A stretch of DNA of 64,000 nucleotides from Acanthochromis polyacanthus (taxonomy: Eukaryota > Chordata > Actinopteri > Pomacentridae): NCBI RefSeq assembly GCF_021347895.1, contig NC_067132.1, positions 30,391,257-30,455,256 on the forward strand, given 5' to 3'. Each line of letters begins with the position of its first letter. Position 1 is the stretch's first letter. Positions 44,842 through 57,700 of the stretch are shown here, one piece after another. The notes beneath the pieces were generated by a model. The model saw nothing but the letters and a program-made list of their open reading frames with translations. It was not told the origin of the DNA and did not search any database. The position numbers and the translations under genes were made by a program.

Positions 44842-45300
44842 AGGAATGGGACAGTGAAACCAAAATTAATGAAAACCACAAGGGGTCGGAGGGAAAATGT
44901 TTATGCATGTGTGATTGGGATTTAGAAAAAAGAAATTAAACATAAGGATTAATATTTTTTAATTATTTGAAACATTTTTAAAGCAAAAAAAAAAGCAACA
45001 ATCTGAAACTCACAAACAATAAATGTGCAACTTCTGTCTCAACTGTCCAAATGCCCCTCCTGCTCTGATAAATGTGGATTTATCAGCGTGACTTTGCTCC
45101 GAGCAGAGGTCAGAGGGTAAAGTCTTCCTGTGGTGACGAATCAAACGAACTTTGCATCGTCACTGAAATGCAGGACAGACTTCCCAGACACGCTGAGTTT
45201 CGGAGGATTCCTTTGGCATGTGGGGTTTACTCCAAACCAGTTCACATCCCCTTTTTCTTTACCTCAAACCCTCAGCAAACCTGAGCGGTCTGCAGAGCGT

Positions 45301-48300
45301 CTACGCCACTGCGGGGATGAAATACTGCAGCGACACGTCCTCATGCAGCAGAATCAGGTGGAGGATCCTCTGATGGACGATATCTGAGGAGACAAGAGGG
45401 TGGCGTCAAGGAAAATGCAGTCTAGAGAGACATCAAACAAACAGCCAAATCAGCGTCACCGTGAAAACTTCAACTGCCGTCTACTTATGCTAAGCTATTT
45501 CTGCTTTTCCTCACGGATTGAGTGAAATCTGGATGTTCACACGCTGGATGCAAAGGCTCGCAGCAAATAAGGCGTCAGGACACTTTCATCCCAAATCTGT
45601 CAGAGTTTTCTTATCTTTTCTCGGTTTATTAAAAAGCAACGAGTGGTCCAGTGAAGGATTTTCAACCACAGTCTAGGTACCACGTTTTCATTCATTCGAG
45701 ACTCAACAGCACATCTAGTGACATATAATACATAATAAACTAAAGACTTAGTAATCTAACTACTACTTTAAAGTATCTAGGTATTCTAACTACTAATGAA
45801 GCTACTTCTGCCGTTGGAGATGCTTGTATAGACGCTGCTGCCGTTGGAGATGCTTGCATAGACGCTGCTGCCGTTGGAGATGCTTGTATAGACGCTGCTG
45901 ATGTTGGAGATGCTTGTATAGACGCTGCTGCTGTTGGAGATGCTTGTATAGACGCTGCTGATGTTGGAGATGCTTGCATAGACGCTGCTGCCGTTGGAGA
46001 TGCTTGCATAGACGCTGCTGCCGTTGGAGATGCTTGCATAGACGCTGCTGATGTTGGAGATGCTTGTATAGACGCTGCTGCTGTTGGAGATGCTTGTATA
46101 GACGCTGCTGATGTTGGAGATGCTTGTATAGACGCTGCTGCCGTTGGAGATGCTTGTATAGACGCTGCTGCCGTTGGAGATGCTTGCATAGACGCTGCTG
46201 CCGTTGGAGATGCTTGCATAGACGCTGCTGCCGTTGGAGATGCTTGCATAGACGCTGCTGCCGTTGGAGATGCTTGCATAGACGCTGCTGCCGTTGGAGA
46301 TGCTTGCATAGACGCTGCTGATGTTGGAGATGCTTGCATAGACGCTGCTGATGTTGGAGATGCTTGTATAGACGCTGCTGATGTTGGAGATGCTTGCATA
46401 GACGCTGCTGATGTTGGAGATGCTTGCATAGACGCTGCTGATGTTGGAGATGGTTGTATAGACGCTGCTGATGTTGGAGATGCTTGTATAGACGCTGCTG
46501 CTGTTGGAGATGCTTGCATAGACGCTGCTGATGTTGGAGATGCTTGCATAGACGCTGCTGATGTTGGAGATGCTTGCATAGACGCTGCTGATGTTGGAGA
46601 TGCTTGCATAGACGCTGCTGCCGTTGGAGATGCTTGCATAGACGCTGCTGCCGTTGGAGATGCTTGCATAGACGCTGCTGCCGTTGGAGATGCTTGCATA
46701 GACGCTGCTGCCGTTGGAGATGCTTGCATAGACGCTGCTGCCGTTGGAGATGCTTGCATAGATGCTGCTGATGTTGGAGATGCTTGCATAGACGCTGCTG
46801 CCGTTGGAGATGCTTGCATAGACGCTGCTGCCGTTGGAGATGCTTGCATAGACGCTGCTGCCGTTGGAGATGCTTGCATAGACGCTGCTGATGTTGGAGA
46901 TGCTTGCATAGACGCTGCTGCCGTTGGAGATGCTTGCATAGACGCTGCTGCCGTTGGAGATGCTTGCATAGACGCTGCTGCCGTTGGAGATGCTTGCATA
47001 GACGCTGCTGCCGTTGGAGATGCTTGCATAGACGCTGCTGCCGTTGGAGATGCTTGCATAGACGCTGCTGCCGTTGGAGATGCTTGCATAGACGCTGCTG
47101 CCGTTGGAGATGCTTGCATAGACGCTGCTGATGTTGGAGATGCTTGTATAGACGCTGCTGATGTTGGAGATGCTTGTATAGACGCTGCTGATGTTGGAGA
47201 TGCTTGTATAGACGCTGCTGATGTTGGAGATGCTTGTATAGACGCTGCTGATGTTGGAGATGCTTGCATAGACGCTGCTGATGTTGGAGATGCTTGCATA
47301 GACGCTGCTGATGTTGGAAATGCTTGTATAGACGCTGCTGCTGTTGGAGATGCTTGTATAGACGCTGCTGATGTTGGAGATGCTTGTATAGACGCTGCTG
47401 ATGTTGGAGATGCTTGTATAGACGCTGCTGATGTTGGAGATGCTTGCATAGACGCTGCTGATGTTGGAGATGCTTGTATAGACGCTGCTGCCGTTGGAGA
47501 TGCTTGTATAGACGCTGCTGATGTTGGAGATGCTTGCATAGACGCTGCTGATGTTGGAGATGCTTGTATAGACGCTGCTGATGTTGGAGATGCTTGCATA
47601 GACGCTGCTGATGTTGGAGATGCTTGCATAGACGCTGCTGATGTTGGAGATGCTTGCATAGACGCTGCTGATGTTGGAGATGCTTGCATAGACGCTGCTG
47701 ATGTTGGAGATGCTTGCATAGACGCTGCTGATGTTGGAGATGCTTGCATAGACGCTGCTGATGTTGGAGATGCTTGCATAGACGCTGCTGATGTTGGAGA
47801 TGCTTGCATAGACGCTGCTGCTGTCTCAGAGGAAGGACTCCTAAACAGCTGGAAGCAACAAACCTAATAGCAGTTCCTGGACGACATTCCTTACTAATGA
47901 GTCTCAGTAATCTAATTTTAATAGGCTTTTTACTTCACTAAGGAACGTGGTGGAGTTATGCGACACTCAGGATACGTTTGTCCGTCTGTCTGTCTGCAAC
48001 ATTACTCAAAGACAGATGAACAGATTTGGATGAAATTTCAGTGAAGGTCAGAAATGAGCTGTGTCTGACTTACTGCACATGGCCTTGCTGGGGTTGACCT
48101 GCTGTCCCATGAGGAACTGCTGCAGCCTCCTGACGTCCACCCTGGCCTCCGCCATGCTGTCCGGGTCTCTGCTCTGAGACGGACCACCGTCCTGAGAGGA
48201 GTCATCACCTGGAGGGTCAGAACAGTGTTTAATCACACTTTACTGAGACTACAATGAAAATACAAGGTTCAAAATACAAACCATGAAACAACTGATCGCT

Positions 48301-51300
48301 GAAAGCAAACAGTCTGGTTAGAAAACCCTTTTGCACTTATGTTAGCACATGAATAAAAGTGTGAATTTTCACGGAAAACATGAAATTGTCTGAACGACCC
48401 CAAACTTTTGAACGATAGTGTATGTTTTTAATTTGACACCAGAGCAAAAACTGTGCTGTTCAACTTAGAAGTGATGTATTTACAGCAAGCTGACACTGAG
48501 GGACGTTTCATTTGTTACATACTGACTAGTTATCCTACATGGAACATTTTATCGTATGCCATTCTGATCTACTGGGCACAACAGGAACTACGGCTGGCCC
48601 GAATAGTGGTTTCTGGTCCGAATATTCGTTCCGCCCCGTTACGGCTGATGGGGGGGGGGGGGCTGTGGCCCAGACGGTCCGTTCTTCTGGTCTCCCAGGT
48701 CCAAATTTTGCCTTCGTTATGTCTTCAGTTAAACTGAAGAATTCCCGAAAAGCGGAGGTCGAATATTCGGATACCAAAATTAATATCCGGATACCGCCGT
48801 CGTGAACGAATATTCGGGATATTTGGGTCCAGCCCTAAATAAAACCTTAAAAAAGAAGGAGCTAAATGTTGATGCTGGTACTTTCACTCACAACGTCCAC
48901 CTCATGGCGACGTCAGAGAAACTTAAACTTCTACCCTGAATTCAGTCTAACATCTGTTCTGTTAGGGTGGCTAAACACCAGGCGACGTGTTTTTACCCCA
49001 CGGAGGGTTTCCCAGGTCTTTGAAGTGAGTGGTCACAGAAACCAGATCCGTCTCGATCTTCAGGTTCATCTCTCCGTTCAGGTTGGCTTCAATCACCTGA
49101 AACGCACACAAAGGCTCATTTAAATCCAACAGAGTGAAGCTTCTCATTCACTCACACACCTAGAAACACGAGGCAGCTTCCAGGAAGACTGACTTATGAT
49201 TTTTGAATATTAATCCGCTGAACTTCAAGCAGCTCCTGTTTTTTTCCATTTTCTCTCGTCACATTTTTTTCCTCCACTGTGGCTCATTTTTCTCTCTGTA
49301 GATAAAGATTTTATGACAGTTCAGCTGAAAAATCCCTGAATTTGGTGTCTGTTGGTCACAGATGAGTCCCTGGTTGGTTCAAAGTTGTGCCAAAGGAGAG
49401 CAGAATTCTTCATTTATTTATTTATTTTTTTTAAATAAGACGGGTAGAATAAAGCGGTTTTGATGAAATATAACAATTTGAAGCTTAGACTTGAATCATT
49501 TTCTGAGTGAAATGGCACATGACAGAAAAAAAAAGTTGAAAATGGTGTAATTTGTGGGATTTAAAAAAAAAAAACTCTTTTCAACCCTGGGTTCAGAAGA
49601 CTTTGTTAAAGTTTTGAATGAGCGACCTCTTAACGTGGGTGAAGTTTGGAGACCTGTGACTTTACCAGGAAGTTGGAGAGGTTCTTCATTCTGTCCACGA
49701 CGTTCTTCATGGTCTTCAGAGGCGGCAGGTAGATGCTGACCTGCACAGACAGAAAGAGAAAGCTTCGGCACTGCGCTGGAAAAACCCAACAAGCATCACT
49801 TCACCGGCTGTGGAAGAGGATCTGTCCTGATCTGAACGCTGAAAGAGGTCAAGATGCTCACAGAGATGTCACTTACATCAAAGTCCGGAACGTTCGGTTC
49901 TTTGAATTCATGCCAGAGTCTCCGGGGGATGACGTCGACGGGGACGTCATGAGTGACGACTCGACTGACGCTGGACAGAGTGGGCTGGAGGGACGGAGGG
50001 AAGACATCTGCCGGTTAGACGATACTTAAAGCAGCAAGAACAGGAGTTACAGAGAAACAACGTCATTCATCTGCAGCTTGTCCACCACACAAATCTAAGT
50101 CCAACATTCAGCTCTGCTTCACCAAACACAGAAAGGTTCGTTCCTGTAAACTGGTCCGAGTTCCTGCAGTGGAAAGCTGAGACATAAAGAATCAAATCTT
50201 TTACTAATGATGAGTGGTGGATGCAGAGACGGTCTCACCAGCTCGGCGGCGATGGTGAGGCAGGGGCAGTGCTTCTTGGTCAGTTTGACTTTGACCGACT
50301 TGGCGGTCTGGACCGTCTTCAGGGCTCTGGACAGGTTCTCTGGAGTCACTTCCAGACAAATCTCATTGTCCTCGGGGGACACGCCCTCCATCTGGTACTC
50401 ATCGAAGAAGTTGGCCTGCGGGGAGCAAAGAAACGCTGACAGGATCCAACACAACACAAATACAAAATACAAATACAAAAACTGCAGGTCCTCAAATGTC
50501 CACTAGAGGCTGTCTCTGAAGACGAGTCGATCCCCATAGAGCTCCATATTAAAATGTCCAACTTTACAGCAGAAATAAACCTGTTTCCAGCCTGGAGCTA
50601 AACACTGTTTTGGTCTCAAGAGCTCAGTTACTCGTTTATGGCAACAGTGCAGGTGGTGAATATTTTTTACAACTCAATTGTTTATAATGAATTAAAGTTA
50701 TGAGAAATTAGTAGCACCATCTTACACTGTACGGCTCGACTCAGCTCCAACAAGATTAAGGTTTGGTTAACCCTCCGGTCGTCCTGCGGGTCGAAACTGA
50801 CCCGTTTTGAAGTTTGAAAATGGGAAAAAATATATATTTTCACAGTGAAACTTCTGATGTTCACATTTTCAACATGGTACCTTCCATGTCCAAAGCTTTT
50901 GGGAAAACTTTGAATATTTTTTGGTGGAAAAAAAGAAATTTTAAAAATATTTCTTCAGAACATTCACACACAAAAAAAAAAAATCGACCAAAATCCAGCG
51001 AAGTTCGATTTTTTTGTGAATGTTCTTAAAGAAAATATTAGAAGTTTTACTGATATATACATGTAATCACTTTAGATATTTTTAGGATTTTTTTTGTAAG
51101 ATTTTCTCATTTAAAAAAAAAATACTTATAAGAATTTTCTTGCCATATTTAGGGGATTTTTTAAAATAAAACTTTTAAGAAATTATTGGAATTTTCTTCC
51201 TGAAGGTTTTACAAATTTTCAGAACTTTGGGGGATTTTTTTGCTGAATTTTTGGATTTTTTCCAGACAAGGAAACAATATTTTTTGTGCCCGTAAATGAG

Positions 51301-52190
51301 GACAACAGGAGGGTTAAATTTCAATGATTGATTTATTAATCAATAATCTGTCAACTATTCCACTGATTGTCAGCTATTTTGAAAATCAATCGGTACTCTC
51401 TCCTCAGATTTAATACAAGTTGTCGTAACTTGCAGAGTTTCTACCTTTTTTTGTTATCGTGCTGTCTGCAGCTGCAACACAGGCTAAGTTCTCTTCGGGG
51501 ACGATCACTGATCCTGACTCACCTGTGACAGCTCACACCACATGCTGACTCCTCCGTTGGCCACTTTCTCAGACAAAACGAAGAACAGGTTGTCTGGAGT
51601 TAGCCGCAGGACGCACATCTTCGTCAGCTTTGAGATGGTGGTAATGACTCCTGGAGAGGATCAAGAAAAAGAACAAAGTCAGTGTCAATAACCAAAACAA
51701 CTAATTAATTAATAAAGAAAATAGCTGCAGCCCCACACTGGATATGTTCTCAACTAACTAAATAAAAAATGGGCTAAAATAAACAAACTACAGTGATAAT
51801 TAATCATCAAACAGCCCGAGATGTGTTCACCGATCTTAAAAACAAGCCCACATTTTGAAGTTTATTTCTGCACCAAACTCCGTTTTAATTTTTAGATATT
51901 TAAATATTATAATTTAGCGCTAACTTGCTGTAATTGTGTTAAAGTTACCCAATATTTCAGGACATGTTGGAAGCCGAATTAAAGACTGAAATAAGACCAA
52001 CATGTCACAGTAGTTAAAGGCTATTCAGGCTGCTTATTATGGGCTGTCAGGTGTTGTTTTCCTTCGCTGGTGTCGGATCTTCGGCAGGAGGCTGGCCGGC
52101 CGAGCAGCGTCGGTCTGCGGGGAAAAGGACGGACTCACGGCTGAAGTGGTTCAGGCAGGCGACGTCCACGATCTTCCCCCGAAACTTCAT
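45301..52190 (-). CDS. hus1: HUS1 checkpoint clamp component, complete
   Basis: HUS1 forms the PCNA-like 9-1-1 ring with RAD9 and RAD1. The ring is loaded at damaged DNA and promotes ATR-CHK1 signalling in the nucleus. Exons: 52139-52190, 51523-51650, 50239-50415, 49877-49984, 49666-49740, 48997-49096, 48074-48208, 45301-45383. They sum to 858 nt (285 aa plus stop), close to the 280 aa of human HUS1, and every phase agrees. Diagnostic segments are [28 protein letters not shown] (approximate reading of exon 2), [84 protein letters not shown] and ending [15 protein letters not shown]. Intron 7 is 2.7 kb and carries the 30-bp minisatellite. Intron 6 holds a hAT MITE and intron 2 a piggyBac-type MITE. 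A possible ATTAAA poly(A) signal is at 44,958-44,963. No coding defect is seen. Confidence 0.95.
45811..47820. repeat. 30-bp minisatellite, 67 units, in hus1 intron 7
   Basis: Exactly in register for 67 units of 30 bp. Units vary mainly at two places: the opening triplet (CCG, ATG or CTG before TTGGAGATGC) and GCATA versus GTATA. On the hus1 strand the array is open for 689 codons as a repeat of [10 protein letters not shown] and relatives. It lies wholly within an intron between well-supported exons, so the frame is probably a by-product of a unit length divisible by three. Confidence 0.97.
48588..48837. mobile_element. hAT-like MITE, degraded relative of 35,317-35,520
   Basis: Ends TACGGCTGGCCCGAATA and TTTGGGTCCAGCCCTA, with CGAATATTCG motifs inside. 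Contains a run of 13 G at 48,650-48,662. The flanks share only part of an 8-bp duplication. Lies in hus1 intron 6. Confidence 0.65.
50771..51313. mobile_element. piggyBac-type MITE (TTAA-flanked)
   Basis: TTAA at 50,767-50,770 and 51,314-51,317 brackets the element. Ends are CCCTCCGGTCGTCCTG and, inverted, CCCTCCTGTTGTCCTC. The AT-rich interior has no frame. Lies in hus1 intron 2. Confidence 0.85.
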
Positions 52191-52699
52191 CTTAAACTCG
52201 GACTTCTTCCCTCCAGAGCCACTATGATGGGGACGAACTTCAGGCGGGACACTTTTTGTTTGGTCCGTCCGCTTTAAAGGTCCGAAGGGAACCGCAGCGA
52301 GCCTCAATAGTTCCGCCCAGCAGGTCGAGGAGAAAAATGGAGGGAATGTGGGCTTGTTTTTAAGGCTAGTGCACACATCAGTTATCACCATGGTTTATTT
52401 ATTTACGCCCATTTTTATTTATTTACTTTCTCGATTAATGAATTAGTCGCTTTAATTCATAAAATGTATTTATATTTAAAAAGCTGCAATCAGAGATTTT
52501 TGGATTTTTTTCTTTAAAACCAGACAGATTCCTCCTGTGGTTGTTTGATTTATAAAATGTCAGAAAATGTTCGCAAATGTCAGCTGAAAACCAGATGATT
52601 AATATTCTGGAACGATTACAGAATAATTGTAGCCCCAGTCTTGACATAATTTTAGTAAAATTGAGTGTCTTACTACAATAATGAATAAAAATAAAATCC

Positions 52700-53330
52700 A
52701 ACACAGCAAATCTTTTTTGGACATTTTTCAGTCATCCTGGAGAATTATTAAACAATTTCAGACAAATTTTAGGTATTTTTTGCCATGCTGATTCAGATTT
52801 GAGTCATTTATTTGACAAATTTTAGGTCATTTTTGGAGAATTCTTGAACTAATTTGGACAAATTTGGTGTATTTTTTTTTTGCCATTTTGATTCAGTTTT
52901 TAGTCTTTTTTCACAATTATTCTGACATTTTGGATGATTCTTAAACCAATTTTGACAAAGTTCAGATATGTTTTACCATGTTGATTCTGTTTTAAATTAA
53001 TTTTTAAAATCAATTTTCAGTAAATTTGGAGAATTGCTAAACAATTTTGGTCAAATTTTGGGTATTTTTTTGCCATTTTGATTCAGTTTTGAATTATCTT
53101 TGATCAATTTTCAGTCATTTTGAAGAATTACTAAGCAATTTTAGGTGTTTTTTGGCATTTTGATTCAGTTTATAGTGTTTTTGACAAGTTTTCAGTCATT
53201 TGTGACACAATTTTGGACAAATTTTGATTTAATTCTGAGTCATTTTTGACAATTTTTCAATCATTTTGGAGAATTGTTAAACCGTTTTTTTTTTTTTTTT
53301 GCCATTTTGATTTTTAACTATTTTTAAGTC
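52700..53330. repeat. Degenerate tandem repeats of ATTTTGGACAAATTTT type
   Basis: A loosely repeated unit of roughly 80-110 bp with TTTTGGACAAATTTTGG, GCCATTTTGATTCAG and TTTCAGTCATTTTGGAGAAT. A related motif recurs in cidea intron 1. Confidence 0.6.
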
Positions 53331-53624
53331 AATTTGGAATTTTTTCTGTTATTTTATTTTCTAATCCGTTGCTGTGTATCTTTGTTAAATGAAGTTATGG
53401 TTGTTTGTTTTCAGAACGATCAAAAACAGTTCAAAAAATGGCTTCAGCTGCCGTAAGAAACTCTTCAACCTTGGAAAAAATGAAAAGAAAGTTACTTTAA
53501 CTCAGTTTGTTTGAGCTTGTAGAAGTCATGAGATGATTCTGAAAACAGCAGGAGAATTTATAGGCCGAATGAAGTTAAAATAGTGTGTTTTTATTTTCAG
53601 AAAGTCTGTCTATCTTGAGTTTTA

Positions 53625-53965
53625 TGGAGTCACAGGAGTGCCACATCAAAATATAAATAAATAAATGTGGAAATATAAAGATAAACAAATAAATAAATAA
53701 GTAAATAAATAAATGTGGAAATATAAAGAGAAATAAGTAAATAAACAAGTAAATAAATAAATGTGGAAATATAAAGAGAAATAGGTAAATAAATAAATAA
53801 ATGAATGTGGAAATATAAAGAGAAATGAATAAATAAATGAAAGGAAAAACAGAAAAGGTAAAAGCAAAGCTAAATTTTCCTTTTTTTATTTTTTTATTTA
53901 TTTCTCTTAATATTTCCACATTCATTTATTTATTTATACTTTGATGTGGCACTCCTGTGACTCCA
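53625..53965. mobile_element. Foldback MITE, copy 2 (TA-flanked)
   Basis: Same ends as 3083-3311: TGGAGTCACAGGAGTGCCA and its inverse, with TA at 53,623-53,624 and 53,966-53,967. Longer than copy 1 because its left arm contains about four tandem units with TGTGGAAATATAAAGA. Confidence 0.8.
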
Positions 53966-54741
53966 TAGTGTTTATTTGACTGTTTTCACAAATAATTAGC
54001 GGTTATTCTGATATTTGTTTGATATCTTCCCCCCTCTTTGTTTAATGCACTCACTTTTCTACTTTTTAGAATTCATAATACATCAATAATCCATATTTTT
54101 TCTGTACCATCTTGCTGGAAACAATAAAATCATGTGAGTGAAAAACAACCGAGTTGGTTTTTGGAGGCTGCGGAGCAAAAATAGAAACAAACGGACCGAG
54201 TTTCTGCGGTGAACTTGAGCTCATTCCTTACAAATAATGGCCTGATTATTTATTGCTCACCTAATTAAAATGCCCTCCCTAATCTCCAGGCTTATTTATT
54301 TTGAAACAAAAGAATACCAGCAGGATTTAAGCCTCTTAAAAGTCTGGATTACAGATTTACAGACCGGATCCAGGTTGAGACACTTCAGAGTGACGTCACT
54401 GCTCGTTTTATTCTCCGTATGAACAACAAAAGTCAACCTCACAGCAAATGAATGAATATATATACAATCTGAACATAATAAAACTGAACTCCATGTTTCC
54501 TGGAGGTGATTTCTGAAAAAAACAAAAGCTCCTTCTTTTTCCATTTTAATCCGTTTTCTTCCTGCTTCTTGTGTTTAATTCTGTTATTTTTCAGATTAAC
54601 GTTTTTCCTGTGTGGGTGATTGGACTCAGCTTCGTCCAATCGCTGGCTCCCCACTGATTTCTGACCAATCAGAGGCCTCGCTGCTAACAAACTTCATCTG
54701 GACTTTTTTCTCTCAGCGGCTGCTTCAGTCTCAGCAGCAAC

Positions 54742-57700
54742 ATGGCTCCTCTGTCCATCCAGTCTGGGGTGAAATACGCCAAAACGCTGCTGCCCGAGAC
54801 TCTGATGAGGTGAGTCGACCAGCTTCTCAGCTTAGAAGTACAATCTGATGTGTGGAAAGTTTGGCAAGACACGGTTATTTAAAAAAAAAAGATGTCAGAA
54901 TGCATCAATGAGTGAATTTGGGCGTGTTTACCTGTCATCTTGGACCATTTCTGAGCCATTTTGGACCATTTCTGAGCTGCTTTGTACAAATTGTGAATCA
55001 ATTTCCACACATTGGACAATTTAGAATCATTTTGGTCATTTGGAAATGTCAAAATACCATTGAGAGTTAATTTGGATCATTTTTGAGTCATTGTGGGTAA
55101 TTTATGAGTTATCTTGCACAAATTTCTTGTCATGTTTGACTCCTTTCAATTCATTTTAGACAAATTTTGAGTCCTTTTGGACATTTTAAAATGCCATTAT
55201 AAGTTCATTTGGGTCATTTTTGAGTCACTTTGGACCATTTTTGAGCCATTTTGGACTGGTTTTGATGGATTTTTGATCATTTTGAGCTGCTTTGTACCAA
55301 TTGTAAATCAATTTGCACACATATTTATTCATTTTTGACAATGTAGACTAACTTTGGTAATTTGGACACGTCAAAATGCCATTCTAAGTTCATTTGGATC
55401 ATTTTTGAGTTATTTTGGACAATTTTGAGCCATTTCAGACACAAGTTTTCAATCCAGGCTGGTCTAGTGTGTCCACAAAGTTCATCTAAGCGTATATATA
55501 TTCCATATTTCTACTAAAATACAGTCTTTGGTCGACATTTCACCAACTTTTTACACTCTAGCATCAGACTAAGATCTACCAAGACACACTAACACACATT
55601 AGGATGTTTTAAGATTCCCTTAAAAACACACAGATGCACCAACATGGGCGAAGACATCATCTAAACTAAATCATATCATTTTCTGAGAATCTCTAAATCC
55701 TGTTTTTATTGACATGTCAGATCCGTGTCGTCGGTCCAGACCACCATCTCTCGTCACATCCTGCCGTCGGCTCACTCTCGATGTTTTAAGGTCTGCAGCT
55801 CCAGCCGGAGGCGGCGCCGAGTTCTGGCGGCGGCGTCCCTGGACGAGCTGCTCGAGCAGGTGAAGCAGAGGATGTTTGTCAGAACAGTAAAGAGTCACAT
55901 TCTTTAGAGAGAACCTGGATGGCTTTCTCCTCCTGGTGCTTCACTCTGGTTCCTGGTTTTTGCGTCTCAGGCGGCGAGAGTCTTCATGCTGTCCTGCCAC
56001 TTCCTGACTCTGGTCCTGGAGGAGGACGGGACGGCGGTGGACTCGGAGGAATTCTTCCAGTCGCTGCCCAACAACACGCCGCTGATGGTGCTGGAGAAGG
56101 GCGAGGTGTGGACACAGAACAAGGTGCTGGGAATCATTCTTACACTGTTCAGGGTCGTAACGTTAGTTCTAAATGAATCACTTCAATCTCCATCAGGAAT
56201 AACACTGTCGGGTGTTGGCCTTGTTGTTCATTAAAGTCCAGATAAGTTGTATTTTTCTGTGATTTTTGTAAAGTTTTAATCCTTGATATTCATTATAATC
56301 CAGTAAAGATGTGTTTTCTATAGTTTTTGTCAGATTTTAAACCTTTACTAACATGCACCATGAGGTACAAACGTACCAAGACATCATCTAACTGATGGTT
56401 AGAGGCCTTCAGAGCTCCAGGTTTTCTATCCTGTATGTTTCAGGTCTTTCCCAGCTTCCGTCAGCCGAAGAGGTTTGGACTCGCCAAGCTGAGCTTTGAG
56501 CTCTACAAGCTGCACCCAAAGGACTTCCTGTGCTGCCTCGCCATCAAGGCCACCCTGTACGAGATGTACACGCTGAGCTACGACTTCAGGTGCAGCCGCA
56601 TCAAACACATCCTCAAGTAGGTGGACCTCTGCTGCAGACAACAGACAGACTCACAATGACAACAGACAGCGCCACAAAGACAACAGACAGACTCACAAAG
56701 ACAACAGACAGACTCACAAAGACAACAGACAGACTAACAAAGACAACAGACAGACTCACAAAGACAACAGACAGACTCACAAAGACAACAGACAGACTAA
56801 CAAAGACAACAGACAGACTCACAAAGACGACAGACAGCGCCACAAAGACAACAGACAGACTCACAAAGACGACAGACAGCGCCACAAAGACAACAGACAG
56901 ACTCACAAAGACAACAGACAGACTCACAATGACAACAGACAGACTAACAAAGACAACAGACAGACTCACAAAGACAACAGACAGACTAACAAAGACAACA
57001 CAGACTCACAAAGACGACAGACAGCGCCACAAAGACGACAGACAGACTCACAAAGACGACAGACAGACTCACAGTGACAACAGACAGACTCACAATGACA
57101 ACAGACAGCGCCACAAAGACAACAGACAGACTCACAAAGACGACAGACAGACTAACAAAGACAACAGACAGACTCACAAAGACGACAGACAGACTCACAG
57201 TGACAACAGACAGACTCACAATGACAACAGACAGCGCCACAAAGACAACAGACAGACTCACAAAGACGACAGACAGACTAACAAAAACAACAGACAGACT
57301 AACAAAAACAACAGACAGACTCACAAAGACAACAGACAGACTCACAAAGACGACAGACAGACTAACAAAGACGACAGACAGACTAACAAAGACGACAGAC
57401 AGACTCACAAAGACGACAGACAGACTCACAAAGACGACAGACAGCGCCACAAAGACGACAGACAGACTCACAGTGACGACAGACAGCGCCACAAAGACGA
57501 CAGACAGACTCACAAAGACAACAGACAGACTAACAAAGACGACAGACAGACTCACAAAGACGACAGACAGCGCCACAATGACAACAGACAGCCCCACAAA
57601 GACAACAGACAGACTCACAAAGACAGACAGACTCACAAAGACAGACAGACTCACAAAGACAACAGACAGACTCACAGTGACAACAGACAGACTCACAAAG

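Larger units (their letters stand above)
52200..54741. other. Divergent intergenic region hus1-cidea
   Basis: Both genes start outward from here, 2.55 kb apart. It holds degenerate repeats (52.7-53.3 kb) and a MITE (53.6-54.0 kb). No TATA box or other promoter element could be assigned with confidence. Confidence 0.5.

Noticed and set aside
45740..47809. 689-codon [10 protein letters not shown] repeat protein
   Set aside because: Lies within hus1 intron 7 between exons that join correctly. Kept only as a repeat and as a finding.
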